The notes under the pieces: generated by a model
What the model was told of the DNA's origin: nothing
What the model saw: only the letters and a program-made list of their open reading frames with translations
Database searches by the model: none
Assembly (NCBI RefSeq): GCF_015277855.1
Contig: NZ_CP063812.1
Coordinates: 2,170,001-2,234,000, forward strand
DNA from: Microbacterium cremeum
GTDB lineage: Bacteria; Actinomycetota; Actinomycetes; Actinomycetales; Microbacteriaceae
Reading direction: 5' to 3'
Length of the DNA: 64,000 bases
Shown: positions 50,308 to 58,673 of the stretch, piece by piece
Layout: each line of letters starts with the position of its first letter
Position numbering within the stretch: the stretch's first letter is position 1
Made by a program: the position numbers and the translations under genes

Positions 50308-52233
50308 GTGAGCACGAGTCAGCAGACGGACCCGCTGATCGGCCGACTGGTCGACGGCCGGTACCGCGTGCGTGCTCGCATCGCCCGGGGCGGCATGGCC
50401 ACGGTGTACGTCGCGACCGATCTGCGCCTCGAGCGCCGCGTCGCGCTCAAGGTCATGCACGGCCACCTCAGCGACGACACGGTGTTCCAGAGCCGCTTCA
50501 TCCAGGAGGCGCGCGCTGCCGCACGCCTGGCCGATCCGCACGTCGTCAACGTGTTCGACCAGGGCCAGGACGGCGACATGGCGTACCTGGTCATGGAGTA
50601 CCTCCCCGGCATCACCCTGCGCGAACTGCTCCGCGAGCAGCGGCGCCTCACCGTGCCGCAGGCCATCTCGATCCTCGACGCGGTGCTGTCGGGCCTGGCC
50701 GCGGCGCACAAGGCGGGCATCGTGCACCGCGACGTCAAGCCCGAGAACGTCCTGCTCGCCGAGGACGGCCGCATCAAGATCGGCGACTTCGGCCTCGCGC
50801 GAGCGACCACGGCCAACACCGCCTCTGGCGCCCAGCTGCTGGGGACCATCGCCTACCTCGCCCCCGAGCTCGTCACGCGCGGCACCGCCGACGCCCGCAG
50901 CGACATCTACGCGCTCGGCATCATGCTGTACGAGATGCTCACCGGCGAGCAGCCGTACAAGGGCGAGCAGCCCATGCAGATCGCGTTCCAGCACGCGACG
51001 GACTCGGTGCCGCGCCCGAGCGTCAAGAACCCGGGCGTGCCGGAGCCGCTGGACGAGCTGGTGCTGTGGGCGACCGAGCGCTCCCCCGACGAGCGGCCCA
51101 CCGACGCCCGCGAGATGCTCGAGCGACTCCGTGAGATCGAGCGCGAACTGGGCGTCACGCCCGTCGTCACCCGGACCGGGCCGATCAGCGTCGTGCGCGA
51201 CGACGCCGCCGCGACCGGCGAGCTCACCGCCGTGCTCCCGTCGGCCGCGACCGGCCCGACATCGGGGCTCGAGGAGGTCGACAACGCCACGCGCCTGCGC
51301 CGCGCGGTCAAGCGACGCCGCGCCAAGGGCGGGTGGCTCGTCGCCGCCGTGATCCTGCTCGCCGCGCTCGCCGCCGGTCTCGGCTGGTGGTTCGGCTCGG
51401 GGCCGGGGTCGATGGTGGTCGTCGCCGACGTCTCGGGGATGACGTTCGAGCAGGCGTCCGCCGAGCTCGAGCAGGACACGCTCGTCGCCGTGCGGCAGGA
51501 AGCCTCCAGCCTCGATGTGCCCGCGGGCGAAGTCATCAGCACCGACCCGGGACCCGGCACGCGCGTCGAGCGCGACAGCGAGGTGACGGTCGTGGTTTCG
51601 CTCGGCCCCGCCGAAGCGACGTTCCCGAAGCTCAACGGACTGACCGAGGAAGACGTCCGCGCGCAGCTGACCGCCCAGCACGTCGCCCCGGGCGAAAGCG
51701 CCTCGTACTACACCGACGGCCCCGCCGGCACGGTGGTGTACGTGGTCGTCCATCCGGCCGCCGGCGGCGACGACATCGAGTGCGGCGAGGGATGCACGGC
51801 CCGCCAGGGCGACACGGCCTCGCTCGGCGTCTCGCTCGGTCCGCTTCCGAGCGTCGTCGGAGAGCCCGTCGACGATGCGACCCGGATCCTCGCGGATGCC
51901 GGCATCTCCGTCGCGGGACAGACCGAGGAGTACAGCACCGACATCGCCGAGGGGGCGGTCATCCGCATGGCCGAGCGCGATCCCGCCGGCTGGTGGCGCG
52001 CGGGCGACAGCACCACCCTCACCGTCTCGCTCGGACCGCCGCCCATCGAGGTGCCCGACGTCGTCGGCGACAACCTGGCGGATGCCATGGCCGAGCTCGA
52101 AGAGGCCGGGTTCCGTCCGACCACCGTCGTGCCGCAGTTCGTGTGGGGCCTGTTCACGGTGGCGTCCACCGACCCTGAGGCCGGCACGACCCACCGGCGC
52201 GGCACCGAGGTTCGCGTGACGGCCGCCGGCTGA
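50308..52233 (+). CDS. pknL: serine/threonine protein kinase with four PASTA domains
   Basis: Membrane kinase that senses muropeptides or lipid II, 641 residues. The cytoplasmic kinase domain (about 12-280) has lysine K48, HRDVKPEN with catalytic D142, DFG at D160 and APE. One helix (about 341-363) leads to four extracellular PASTA repeats to the C-terminus. The second PASTA contains two cysteines (ECGEGC) that could form a disulfide. The symbol pknL is given because of synteny with the polyprenyl synthase, Rv2175c-like and DAHP synthase genes; M. tuberculosis PknL lacks PASTA domains, whereas corynebacterial PknL has them. pknB normally sits in another cluster. Confidence 0.88.
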   Translation: MSTSQQTDPLIGRLVDGRYRVRARIARGGMATVYVATDLRLERRVALKVMHGHLSDDTVFQSRFIQEARAAARLADPHVVNVFDQGQDGDMAYLVMEYLPGITLRELLREQRRLTVPQAISILDAVLSGLAAAHKAGIVHRDVKPENVLLAEDGRIKIGDFGLARATTANTASGAQLLGTIAYLAPELVTRGTADARSDIYALGIMLYEMLTGEQPYKGEQPMQIAFQHATDSVPRPSVKNPGVPEPLDELVLWATERSPDERPTDAREMLERLREIERELGVTPVVTRTGPISVVRDDAAATGELTAVLPSAATGPTSGLEEVDNATRLRRAVKRRRAKGGWLVAAVILLAALAAGLGWWFGSGPGSMVVVADVSGMTFEQASAELEQDTLVAVRQEASSLDVPAGEVISTDPGPGTRVERDSEVTVVVSLGPAEATFPKLNGLTEEDVRAQLTAQHVAPGESASYYTDGPAGTVVYVVVHPAAGGDDIECGEGCTARQGDTASLGVSLGPLPSVVGEPVDDATRILADAGISVAGQTEEYSTDIAEGAVIRMAERDPAGWWRAGDSTTLTVSLGPPPIEVPDVVGDNLADAMAELEEAGFRPTTVVPQFVWGLFTVASTDPEAGTTHRRGTEVRVTAAG

Positions 52234-52293
52234 GGACGTTCCCGGCGCGTCGCGCCGAGGCATCCGTCGCCGCCGGCCTCTCACGCCGCCCGT

Positions 52294-52350
52294 CGAGAAC
52301 ACACCACCGCACCGTTCGACGGCCCAGGTCGGTGCTATCGCGTGTTCTCG
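52294..52350. repeat. 57-bp palindrome, copy 1 (overlaps the endonuclease stop)
   Basis: Arms beginning CGAGAACAC and ending GTGTTCTCG enclose GCACCG/CGGTGC inner stems and a 15-base loop. Copy 2 at 53347-53403 has the same length and the same arms, with two differences in each 21-base arm, while the loops are unrelated. The right arm of this copy codes for the last residues (ENTR) and stop of the minus-strand gene. Confidence 0.85.
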
Positions 52351-53291
52351 CCGCGCAAGACTCGCGCGACGCGCTCAGCGAGCGCCGAGCAGTCGGGGTC
52401 CACGTCGGCGGCGCCCACCAGGATCACGTGGTACCCCGCGTCCTGGAAGAGTTGAACGCGCGTGAGGTCACGCAGCCACCGCTCCCGCGATGCCCGGTGC
52501 TCGTCGCCTTGATACTCGATCAGCACGCGAGCGGCCGGGTAGCCGAGATCGGCGTGCCGAATTCCAGCTGGTGTCATGATCGGAACCTGCACGTCGGGCT
52601 CCGGGAGACCCGCCCGCACCAGCCCGAGGCGCAGGCGCGTCTCGTACGGCGAGTCGACCGGGCTCCGCACGTCCGTGAGCGCGCGACGCAGCTCCGCGAT
52701 CCCCCGCCGGGAACCGCGCCGTTCGATCGCAGCCCGCAGATCGTCCACGGTGTACAGCGGTGCATCGCGCTCCCCGCCGCGGCGGCGCCTGCCCGTCGTG
52801 AGGAAGTCGCCAGCCGCGACCAGCCACTCATGCGAGATCACCTCGCCCTCGATCACTGCACTGCGCGCGGCTAGGTGACACCACGTGTCGGCCGGCGACA
52901 CGACCGGGAGCACGCCGAACATCTCGGTCCGGACTCGGGCGTCCTTCGTCACCCAGCCGGTCGTCCCCGCATGGCGGAGCGGCGCCCTCGAACCGATCGA
53001 TATCACGTGCAGCGATTCGACCGGGTGGTAGCCGGGCCGCAGCGGAATGCCCCAGATGCGCGCAGCGGTGCGGTGGCTGAACCAGTGATGCGGGGCGAGA
53101 ACGGGGATCAGCCGTTCGCAACGGGCCATTACGTCGTCGTCGCGTGCGTCCGACAATGCGATGTGAACGCCGCGGTGAGGGCTCGTCACGTCGCGTCCTC
53201 GCAGCCGTCCCCGGCCGACGCCGGCGGCGCGCGCCTGTGCGGTGGTGAAGGCGGAGCCGGCGAACTCGGGCGGCAGTGGGGCATGCGGCAT
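52335..53291 (-). CDS. AbiEi/DUF559-like protein with Vsr-type endonuclease fold
   Basis: 318 residues. The N-terminal part (about 1-180) resembles the winged-helix and middle domains of AbiEi-type proteins often annotated in Microbacteriaceae (FTTAQARAAGVGRGRLRGRDV). The C-terminal part (about 210-318) has the acidic layout of DUF559/Vsr-like nucleases: SPYETRLR, RHADLGYP and VLIEYQGDEHR. Nuclease activity is inferred from these three motifs. ATG 53291 has GAGGA 7 bases upstream. Two 57-bp palindromes frame the gene, one including its stop codon. It interrupts the otherwise core PknL-DAHP synthase neighbourhood and is probably an acquired cassette. Confidence 0.75.
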   Translation of the reverse strand: MPHAPLPPEFAGSAFTTAQARAAGVGRGRLRGRDVTSPHRGVHIALSDARDDDVMARCERLIPVLAPHHWFSHRTAARIWGIPLRPGYHPVESLHVISIGSRAPLRHAGTTGWVTKDARVRTEMFGVLPVVSPADTWCHLAARSAVIEGEVISHEWLVAAGDFLTTGRRRRGGERDAPLYTVDDLRAAIERRGSRRGIAELRRALTDVRSPVDSPYETRLRLGLVRAGLPEPDVQVPIMTPAGIRHADLGYPAARVLIEYQGDEHRASRERWLRDLTRVQLFQDAGYHVILVGAADVDPDCSALAERVARVLRGENTR

Positions 53292-53346
53292 CCACCGATC
53301 CTCACCGATTCGACGCGAGGGCTCCGAGAGTCATCCACAGGCTCGT

Positions 53347-53403
53347 CGAGAACACACACCCGCACCGACGGTCGGACGATTCCGGTGCATTCGCGTGTTC
53401 TCG
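53347..53403. repeat. 57-bp palindrome, copy 2
   Basis: Same element as 52294-52350: outer arms CGAGAACAC/GTGTTCTCG, inner GCACCG/CGGTGC, 15-base loop. It lies 55 bases upstream of the endonuclease-like gene's ATG, so the gene and its 5' region are exactly framed by the pair. Confidence 0.85.
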
Positions 53404-53454
53404 GTGATGCGGGGCGAGAGATGACCAGACAGACATGGCCAGACAGAGAAGAGT

Positions 53455-53483
53455 CCCGGATGCCTCGTGGCGAGGCATCCGGG
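53455..53483 (-). terminator. intrinsic terminator after the DAHP synthase gene
   Basis: Perfect 13-bp stem CCCGGATGCCTCG with its complement around a 3-base loop, 27 bases past the DAHP synthase stop. Read on the minus strand it is followed by ACTCTTCTCTGTCT, a pyrimidine-rich tail. Confidence 0.75.
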
Positions 53484-53509
53484 ATCTCCGACGTGTCAGG
53501 TGGACCGCG

Positions 53510-54847
53510 TCAGCGCTTCTCGAGTTCTTCCGCCACCAGGAACGCCAGTTCGAGCGACTGCATGTGGTTCAGGCGCGGGTCGCACAGCGACTCGTAGCGC
53601 GTCGCGAGGGTGGCCTCGTCGATCTGCTCGGACCCGCCGAGGCACTCGGTGACGTCGTCGCCCGTGAGCTCGACGTGGATGCCGCCCGGGAACGTGCCCA
53701 CGGCCCGGTGCGCCTCGAAGAAGCCGCGCACCTCGTCGACGACGTCGTCGAAGCGACGCGTCTTGTAGCCGGTCGGCGTCGTGATGCCGTTGCCGTGCAT
53801 GGGGTCGGTGACCCACAGCGGGGTGGCGCCCGAGTCGCGCACGGCCTCGAGCAGCGGCGGCAGCGCGTCGCGGATCTTGCCGGCGCCCATGCGCGTGATG
53901 AACGTGAGGCGGCCGGGCTCGCGGTTCGGGTCGAGCTTGTCGATGAGCGCGAGCGCCGTCTCGGGCGATGTCGTCGGCCCGAGCTTGACCCCGATGGGGT
54001 TGCGGATCTTCGAGAAGTAGTCGACGTGCGCGCCGTCCAGCTCACGCGTGCGCTCGCCGACCCACAGGAAGTGCGCCGACGTGTTGTACGGCGTGTTCGT
54101 CCGGGAGTCGATGCGCGTCATGGGCCGCTCGTAATCCATGAGCAGGCCCTCGTGACCGGTGTAGAACTCGACGCGCTTGAGCTCATCGAAGTCGGCGCCG
54201 GCGGCCTCCATGAAGCGGATCGCGCGGTCGATCTCGGACGCCATGCGCTCGTACGCCTGGTTCGCCGGGTTCTGCGCGAAGCCCTTGTTCCACGAGTGGA
54301 CTTCGCGGAGGTCGGCGAAGCCGCCCTGGGTGAACGCGCGGATCAGATTGATGGTCGACGCGGCGGTGTGGTACCCCTTCAGCAGCCGCTGCGGGTCCGC
54401 CTGACGCGATCCCTCGGTGAAGTCGTAGCCGTTGACGATGTCGCCGCGGTACGCGGGCAGCGTGACATCGCCGCGGGTCTCGGTGTCGCTCGAGCGGGGC
54501 TTGGCGAACTGGCCCGCCATGCGTCCCATCTTCACGACGGGCATCGAGGCGCCGTAGGTGAGCACGACGGCCATCTGCAGGACGGTCTTGATGCGGTTGC
54601 GGATCTGCTCGGCGGTCGCGCCCGCGAAGGTCTCGGCGCAGTCGCCGCCCTGCAGCAGGAACGCGTTGCCGGAAGCCGCGCGCGCAAGCCGGTCGCGAAG
54701 GTTGTCGACCTCGCCGGCGAAGACCAGCGGGGGCAGCGTCGCGAGCTCTTCCGACACCGCCGCCACCGCGTCGACGTCGGGCCACTGCGGCTGCTGCTTG
54801 ATGGGCAGGTTCCGCCAGTGGTCGAGAGCGTCGAGCTGTTGAAGCAT
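53510..54847 (-). CDS. aroG: class II 3-deoxy-7-phosphoheptulonate synthase
   Basis: First enzyme of aromatic amino acid biosynthesis, joining phosphoenolpyruvate and erythrose 4-phosphate. 445 residues, the type II (plant-like) form. Visible blocks are LPPLVFAGEVDNLRDRLARA, LLQGGDCAETFA, MAGQFAKPRS and WVTDPMHGN. The cysteine/histidine/glutamate/aspartate metal site typical of type II enzymes is represented in GGDCAE and the C-terminal DPRLN block. TAGAAT lies exactly 6 bases before the ATG, so the transcript is probably leaderless. The symbol follows the mycobacterial type II enzyme. Confidence 0.94.
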   Translation of the reverse strand: MLQQLDALDHWRNLPIKQQPQWPDVDAVAAVSEELATLPPLVFAGEVDNLRDRLARAASGNAFLLQGGDCAETFAGATAEQIRNRIKTVLQMAVVLTYGASMPVVKMGRMAGQFAKPRSSDTETRGDVTLPAYRGDIVNGYDFTEGSRQADPQRLLKGYHTAASTINLIRAFTQGGFADLREVHSWNKGFAQNPANQAYERMASEIDRAIRFMEAAGADFDELKRVEFYTGHEGLLMDYERPMTRIDSRTNTPYNTSAHFLWVGERTRELDGAHVDYFSKIRNPIGVKLGPTTSPETALALIDKLDPNREPGRLTFITRMGAGKIRDALPPLLEAVRDSGATPLWVTDPMHGNGITTPTGYKTRRFDDVVDEVRGFFEAHRAVGTFPGGIHVELTGDDVTECLGGSEQIDEATLATRYESLCDPRLNHMQSLELAFLVAEELEKR

Positions 54848-54853
54848 CCCTCG

Positions 54854-54859
54854 ATTCTA
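54854..54859 (-). promoter_or_regulatory. -10 box of the DAHP synthase gene
   Basis: TAGAAT on the minus strand, with a 6-base gap (CGAGGG) to the ATG. The gap also resembles a short ribosome-binding site, so leaderless initiation is likely but not certain. Confidence 0.5.
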
Positions 54860-54905
54860 GCCGGGGGTGGATGGCACCCGGCGCCGCATGACAGGCGTCC
54901 CGCGG

Positions 54906-55595
54906 TCAGCGCGACTTCACGGTCAGCCTGTCCTTGACGGTCGAGGCGTAGACGTCCTCGTACTCCTGCTCCCCCAGTCGCTGCAGCGCGACCATGATCT
55001 CGTCGGTGACCGAGCGGAGGATGTAGCGGTCGCCCTCCATGCCTTCGAAGCGCGAGAAGTCCAGCGGCTCCCCGATGACGACGCCGACGCGCGCGATGCG
55101 CGGCACGCGGGTGCCGATCGGCATCATGGTGTCGGTGTCGACCATCACCACCGGCACGACGGGCACATGGGCCTCCAGCGCCATGCGGGCGATGCCGGTC
55201 CGTCCGCGGTACAGCTTCCCGTCGGGGCTGCGGGTTCCCTCGGGATAGATGCCGAGCAGGTCGCCGCGGCCGAGCACCTGCAGACCGGTGTTGAGGGATG
55301 CCTCGGACGCCTTGCCGCCGGAGCGGTCGATGGGGATCTGCCCCGTGGCCTTGAAGAACATGCGCGTCGCCCAGCCCTTGAGGCCCTTGCCGGTGAAGTA
55401 GTCGCTCTTGGCGAGGAACGCCACGGGACGGTCGATCATGAGGGGCAGGAAGATCGAGTCGACGAACGACAGGTGGTTGCTCGCGAGGATCGCGGCGCCC
55501 TCGGCCGGGACGTTGCGGCGGCCGACGATCCACGGGCGCCAGATCGCCTTCACGATCGGTCCGATCACCACGTACTTCATCAGCCAGTAGAACAT
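54906..55595 (-). CDS. 1-acyl-sn-glycerol-3-phosphate acyltransferase (PlsC family)
   Basis: Membrane-associated acyltransferase of phosphatidic acid synthesis, 229 residues. Motif I is the catalytic NHLSFVDS (about 36-43), motif III is YPEGTRSPDG, and motif IV is VPVVPVVMV. One N-terminal hydrophobic segment (about 2-18). The ATG lies 4 bases after the glucokinase stop, and the GGAGGG site overlaps that stop, so the two genes are co-transcribed. The exact acyl acceptor is inferred from the family. Confidence 0.9.
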   Translation of the reverse strand: MFYWLMKYVVIGPIVKAIWRPWIVGRRNVPAEGAAILASNHLSFVDSIFLPLMIDRPVAFLAKSDYFTGKGLKGWATRMFFKATGQIPIDRSGGKASEASLNTGLQVLGRGDLLGIYPEGTRSPDGKLYRGRTGIARMALEAHVPVVPVVMVDTDTMMPIGTRVPRIARVGVVIGEPLDFSRFEGMEGDRYILRSVTDEIMVALQRLGEQEYEDVYASTVKDRLTVKSR

Positions 55596-55599
55596 CGCG

Positions 55600-56535
55600 C
55601 TATCCCTCCGCAGCGGCGAGGTCGGCGGCGCCGATGAGGCCCGCGTCGTTGACGAGCTGCGCGATCGCGAATCCTGCGACCGGCCGGTCGCCGTACCCGG
55701 GCAGCGACGTCTCGTAGGCCAGGCGCACCGGCGCGAGCAGGTCCTCGCCCAGCTGGGCGACCCCGCCGCCGATCACGAACAGCTCGGGGTCGAGCACGGC
55801 CTGGAATCCGCCGCAGGCCTCGCCGAGCGCGGTGGCGACGCGGCGGAGCGCCTCGGTCGCCCCCGGATCGCCTGCCAGCACGAGTCGCGACACGGCGGGG
55901 CCGGAGATGGTCCCGTTCTCGGCGCGCAGCTGCGCGAGAGCCACGCCGATGCCGCCCGCGTCGGCGATCTCGTTCGCCTCCCGCTGCAGGGCCCGGCCGG
56001 AGGCGTACTGCTCGAGGCATCCGCTCTGCCCGCAACCGCACAGCAGCCCGCCGCGGACGAAGCGCATGTGGCCGAGCTCGGCGGCGATGCCGTGCCCGCC
56101 GCGGAACAGCTCGCCGTCGAGGACGATCGCGCCGCCGACGCCGGTGCCCATCGTGAGCATCACCATGTGGCCGACGCCGCGCCCTGCGCCGAACCGGTAC
56201 TCGGCCCAGCCCGCGGCGTTCGCGTCGTTCTCGATCGCGACCGGCAGTCCGATGCCCGCCTCCAGTCGCGCTTTGAGCGGCTCGTTGTGCCACGCGATGT
56301 TGGGGGCGTGGATGACGGTCGCACGGTCCCGGTCGATGAAACCGGCCGCGGCGACCCCGACGGCGGCGACATCGTGGGTGGCGCGGAAGTGGCGTGCCAT
56401 GTCGATCACCGCGGCGGCGAGAGCGCCGGTGTCGGCAGGCGTGTCGACGCGGACCTTCTCGACGATGCGCCCGTCGGAGTCGACCACGCCTCCCGCGATC
56501 TTCGTCCCGCCGATGTCGATGCCGACCTTGAGCAC
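55600..56535 (-). CDS. ROK-family glucokinase
   Basis: Phosphorylates glucose using ATP or polyphosphate, 311 residues. The phosphate loop VGIDIGGTKIAGGVVD opens the protein. END (SVAIENDANA-like VAIENDANAAGW) supplies the catalytic aspartate, and the zinc motif CGCGQSGCLEQYASG is present. The length and motifs fit Streptomyces GlkA-type glucokinase, which takes part in carbon catabolite control. I start at GTG 56535, preceded by GGGAGGGAG; the ATG-initiated longer frame adds 22 residues without homology. Followed by plsC. Confidence 0.92.
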   Translation of the reverse strand: MLKVGIDIGGTKIAGGVVDSDGRIVEKVRVDTPADTGALAAAVIDMARHFRATHDVAAVGVAAAGFIDRDRATVIHAPNIAWHNEPLKARLEAGIGLPVAIENDANAAGWAEYRFGAGRGVGHMVMLTMGTGVGGAIVLDGELFRGGHGIAAELGHMRFVRGGLLCGCGQSGCLEQYASGRALQREANEIADAGGIGVALAQLRAENGTISGPAVSRLVLAGDPGATEALRRVATALGEACGGFQAVLDPELFVIGGGVAQLGEDLLAPVRLAYETSLPGYGDRPVAGFAIAQLVNDAGLIGAADLAAAEG

Positions 56536-56631
56536 TGCACTCCCTCCCGCAGCCGCGCGCGCGACAGCGCCTTGAAGTCTATCCAGGCACCGCTCATCCA
56601 CATGGGCGGTGGTCGTCGCATGACAGCGGAT

Positions 56632-56637
56632 TAGACT
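56632..56637 (+). promoter_or_regulatory. -10 box of the long-chain acyl-CoA ligase gene
   Basis: TAGACT, about 52 bases before the GTG at 56690. The start point near 56644 gives a leader with AAGGAG before the start codon. Confidence 0.45.
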
Positions 56638-56689
56638 CGAGTGAGATCCACCCGAGATTGAAAGTCAACCCGGTGCCGAAGGAGCTGCC

Positions 56690-58516
56690 GTGATCCAATT
56701 CGAAGTCCCCGCGATCGTCCCCGCCGATCCGCAGGCGAACATCACCGATCTCCTCGTCGAGCGCGTCAAGCAGACGCCCGACCTCGCGCTGTTCTCGGTC
56801 CCCGACGGGGAGGGCTGGCGCGACATCACCGCCGCCGAGTTCCAGAAGCAGGTGGTCGCACTCGCGAAAGGCTTCGCAGCCGCCGGCATCGAGCCCGGCG
56901 ACAAGGTGGGCTTCATCGCCCGCACGACGTACGACTGGACTCTGGTCGACTTCGCGCTGTTCTATGCCGGCGCGGTCATGGTCCCGATCTACGAGACCAG
57001 CTCGCCCGCGCAGATCTCGTGGAACCTCTCGGACTCGGGCGCCATCGCCGTCATCACCGAGTCCCCCGACCACACGGCGCGCGTCGCCGAGGTCCGGGGC
57101 GAACTGCCGCTGATCCGTTCGGCCTGGGAGATGCACTCCGGCGACCTCGACAAGCTCGTCGCCGAGGGCGCCTCGGTGTCGGACGACGAGATCGAGCGCC
57201 GCCGCAACATCGCCGTCGGCGCCGACATCGCGACACTCATCTACACGTCGGGATCCACCGGCCGCCCGAAGGGCTGCGTCCTCACGCACAGCAACTTCGT
57301 CGAGCTGTCGCGCAACTCGGCCAAGGCGCTGCACGAGGTCGTCGAGACTCCCGGCGCCTCGACGCTGCTGTTCATCACGACGGCGCACGTCTTCGCCCGC
57401 TTCATCTCCATCCTCAACATCCACGCGGGTGTCAAGACGGGTCACCAGCCCGACACCAAGCAGCTCCTCCCCGCGCTCGGCTCGTTCAAGCCCACCTTCC
57501 TGCTGGCCGTGCCGCGCGTGTTCGAGAAGGTGTACAACTCGGCCGAGCAGAAGGCAGAGGCCGGCGGCAAGGGCAAGATCTTCCGCGCCGCCGCGCACAC
57601 CGCGATCGAGCACTCGCGGCTGCTGCAGGAGGGCCGGAAGGTGCCGTTCGGCACGAAGATCAAGTTCACGCTGTTCGACAAGCTCGTCTACAGCAAGCTG
57701 CGCACGGCGATGGGCGGCAACGTCACCTACGCCGTGTCGGGTTCAGCGCCGCTCGGCCCCCGCCTCGGGCACTTCTTCCACAGCCTGGGCGTCACGATCC
57801 TCGAAGGCTACGGCCTCACCGAGACGACCGCGCCGGCGACCGTCAACCTCGCCAACAAGTCGAAGATCGGCACCGTCGGACCCGTGCTCCCCGGCATCGG
57901 CATCCGGCTCGCCGAGGACGGCGAGGTCGAGGTGCGCGGCATCAACGTCTTCAAGGAGTACTGGCGCAATCCCGAGGCGACCGCGGCGGCGTTCGACGAC
58001 GACTGGTTCAAGACGGGCGACCTGGGCGCCTTCGACGACGAGGGCTTCCTCACGATCACCGGTCGCAAGAAGGAGATCATCGTGACCGCCGGAGGCAAGA
58101 ACGTCGCCCCCGCCGCGCTCGAGGACCCGATCCGCGCCAACCCGATCGTCGGCCAGGTGGTCGTCGTGGGCGATCAGAAGCCGTTCATCTCGGCACTGAT
58201 CACGCTCGACCCCGAGATGCTGCCGACGTGGCTGTCGAACAACGGCCTCGCGGCCGACATGCCGCTCACCGAGGCCGCCAAGAACGACGCCGTCCGCGCC
58301 GAGGTGCAGCGCGCGATCGACGAGGCCAACAAGCACGTCTCGCGCGCCGAGTCGATCCGCAAGTTCACGATCCTGCCCACCGAGTGGACCGAGGCGAGCG
58401 GACACCTGACGCCCAAGATGAGCATCAAGCGCAATGTGATCCTCACCGACTTCGCCGGCGACATCGAGGAGATCTACGCCGTGCCGGTGAACACGACGAA
58501 CGTCTCGCTCAGCTGA
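56690..58516 (+). CDS. long-chain fatty acid-CoA ligase (FadD15-like)
   Basis: AMP-forming acyl-CoA synthetase, 608 residues, soluble or peripherally membrane-bound. Motifs in order: YTSGSTGRPKGCVLTH (about 184-199), the linker and FACS region EGYGLTETTAPATVNL, TGDLGAFDDEGFLTITGRKKEIIVTAGGKNVAP (landmarks TGD and GRKKEI), and the C-terminal lysine in LTPKMSIKR. The GTG has AAGGAG 6 bases upstream. Family knowledge places mycobacterial FadD15 in the same gene neighbourhood; the preferred fatty acid is unknown. Confidence 0.93.
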   Translation: MIQFEVPAIVPADPQANITDLLVERVKQTPDLALFSVPDGEGWRDITAAEFQKQVVALAKGFAAAGIEPGDKVGFIARTTYDWTLVDFALFYAGAVMVPIYETSSPAQISWNLSDSGAIAVITESPDHTARVAEVRGELPLIRSAWEMHSGDLDKLVAEGASVSDDEIERRRNIAVGADIATLIYTSGSTGRPKGCVLTHSNFVELSRNSAKALHEVVETPGASTLLFITTAHVFARFISILNIHAGVKTGHQPDTKQLLPALGSFKPTFLLAVPRVFEKVYNSAEQKAEAGGKGKIFRAAAHTAIEHSRLLQEGRKVPFGTKIKFTLFDKLVYSKLRTAMGGNVTYAVSGSAPLGPRLGHFFHSLGVTILEGYGLTETTAPATVNLANKSKIGTVGPVLPGIGIRLAEDGEVEVRGINVFKEYWRNPEATAAAFDDDWFKTGDLGAFDDEGFLTITGRKKEIIVTAGGKNVAPAALEDPIRANPIVGQVVVVGDQKPFISALITLDPEMLPTWLSNNGLAADMPLTEAAKNDAVRAEVQRAIDEANKHVSRAESIRKFTILPTEWTEASGHLTPKMSIKRNVILTDFAGDIEEIYAVPVNTTNVSLS

Positions 58517-58582
58517 GACGCGTCCCTCGCCTGTCGTCGAGCGACACTTCGATTCGCTTCGCTCGCTCAGTGCGGGTCTCCG

Positions 58583-58638
58583 CGAGACGAAACGCCCCGA
58601 ACCGACGCGATGTCGCTGGTTCGGGGCGTTTCGTCTCG
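58583..58638. terminator. bidirectional terminator between fadD and def
   Basis: Perfect 21-bp stem (landmarks CGAGACGAAACGCCCCGAAC and its complement) around a 14-base loop, between the convergent fadD and def genes. The stem includes an AAA/TTT track but no long T-run follows. Flanks carry the CGCTTCGCTCGCTC motif on both sides. Confidence 0.8.
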
Positions 58639-58673
58639 GTCGCTGCGCTTCTCTCGCTCAACGAACGGGTATG

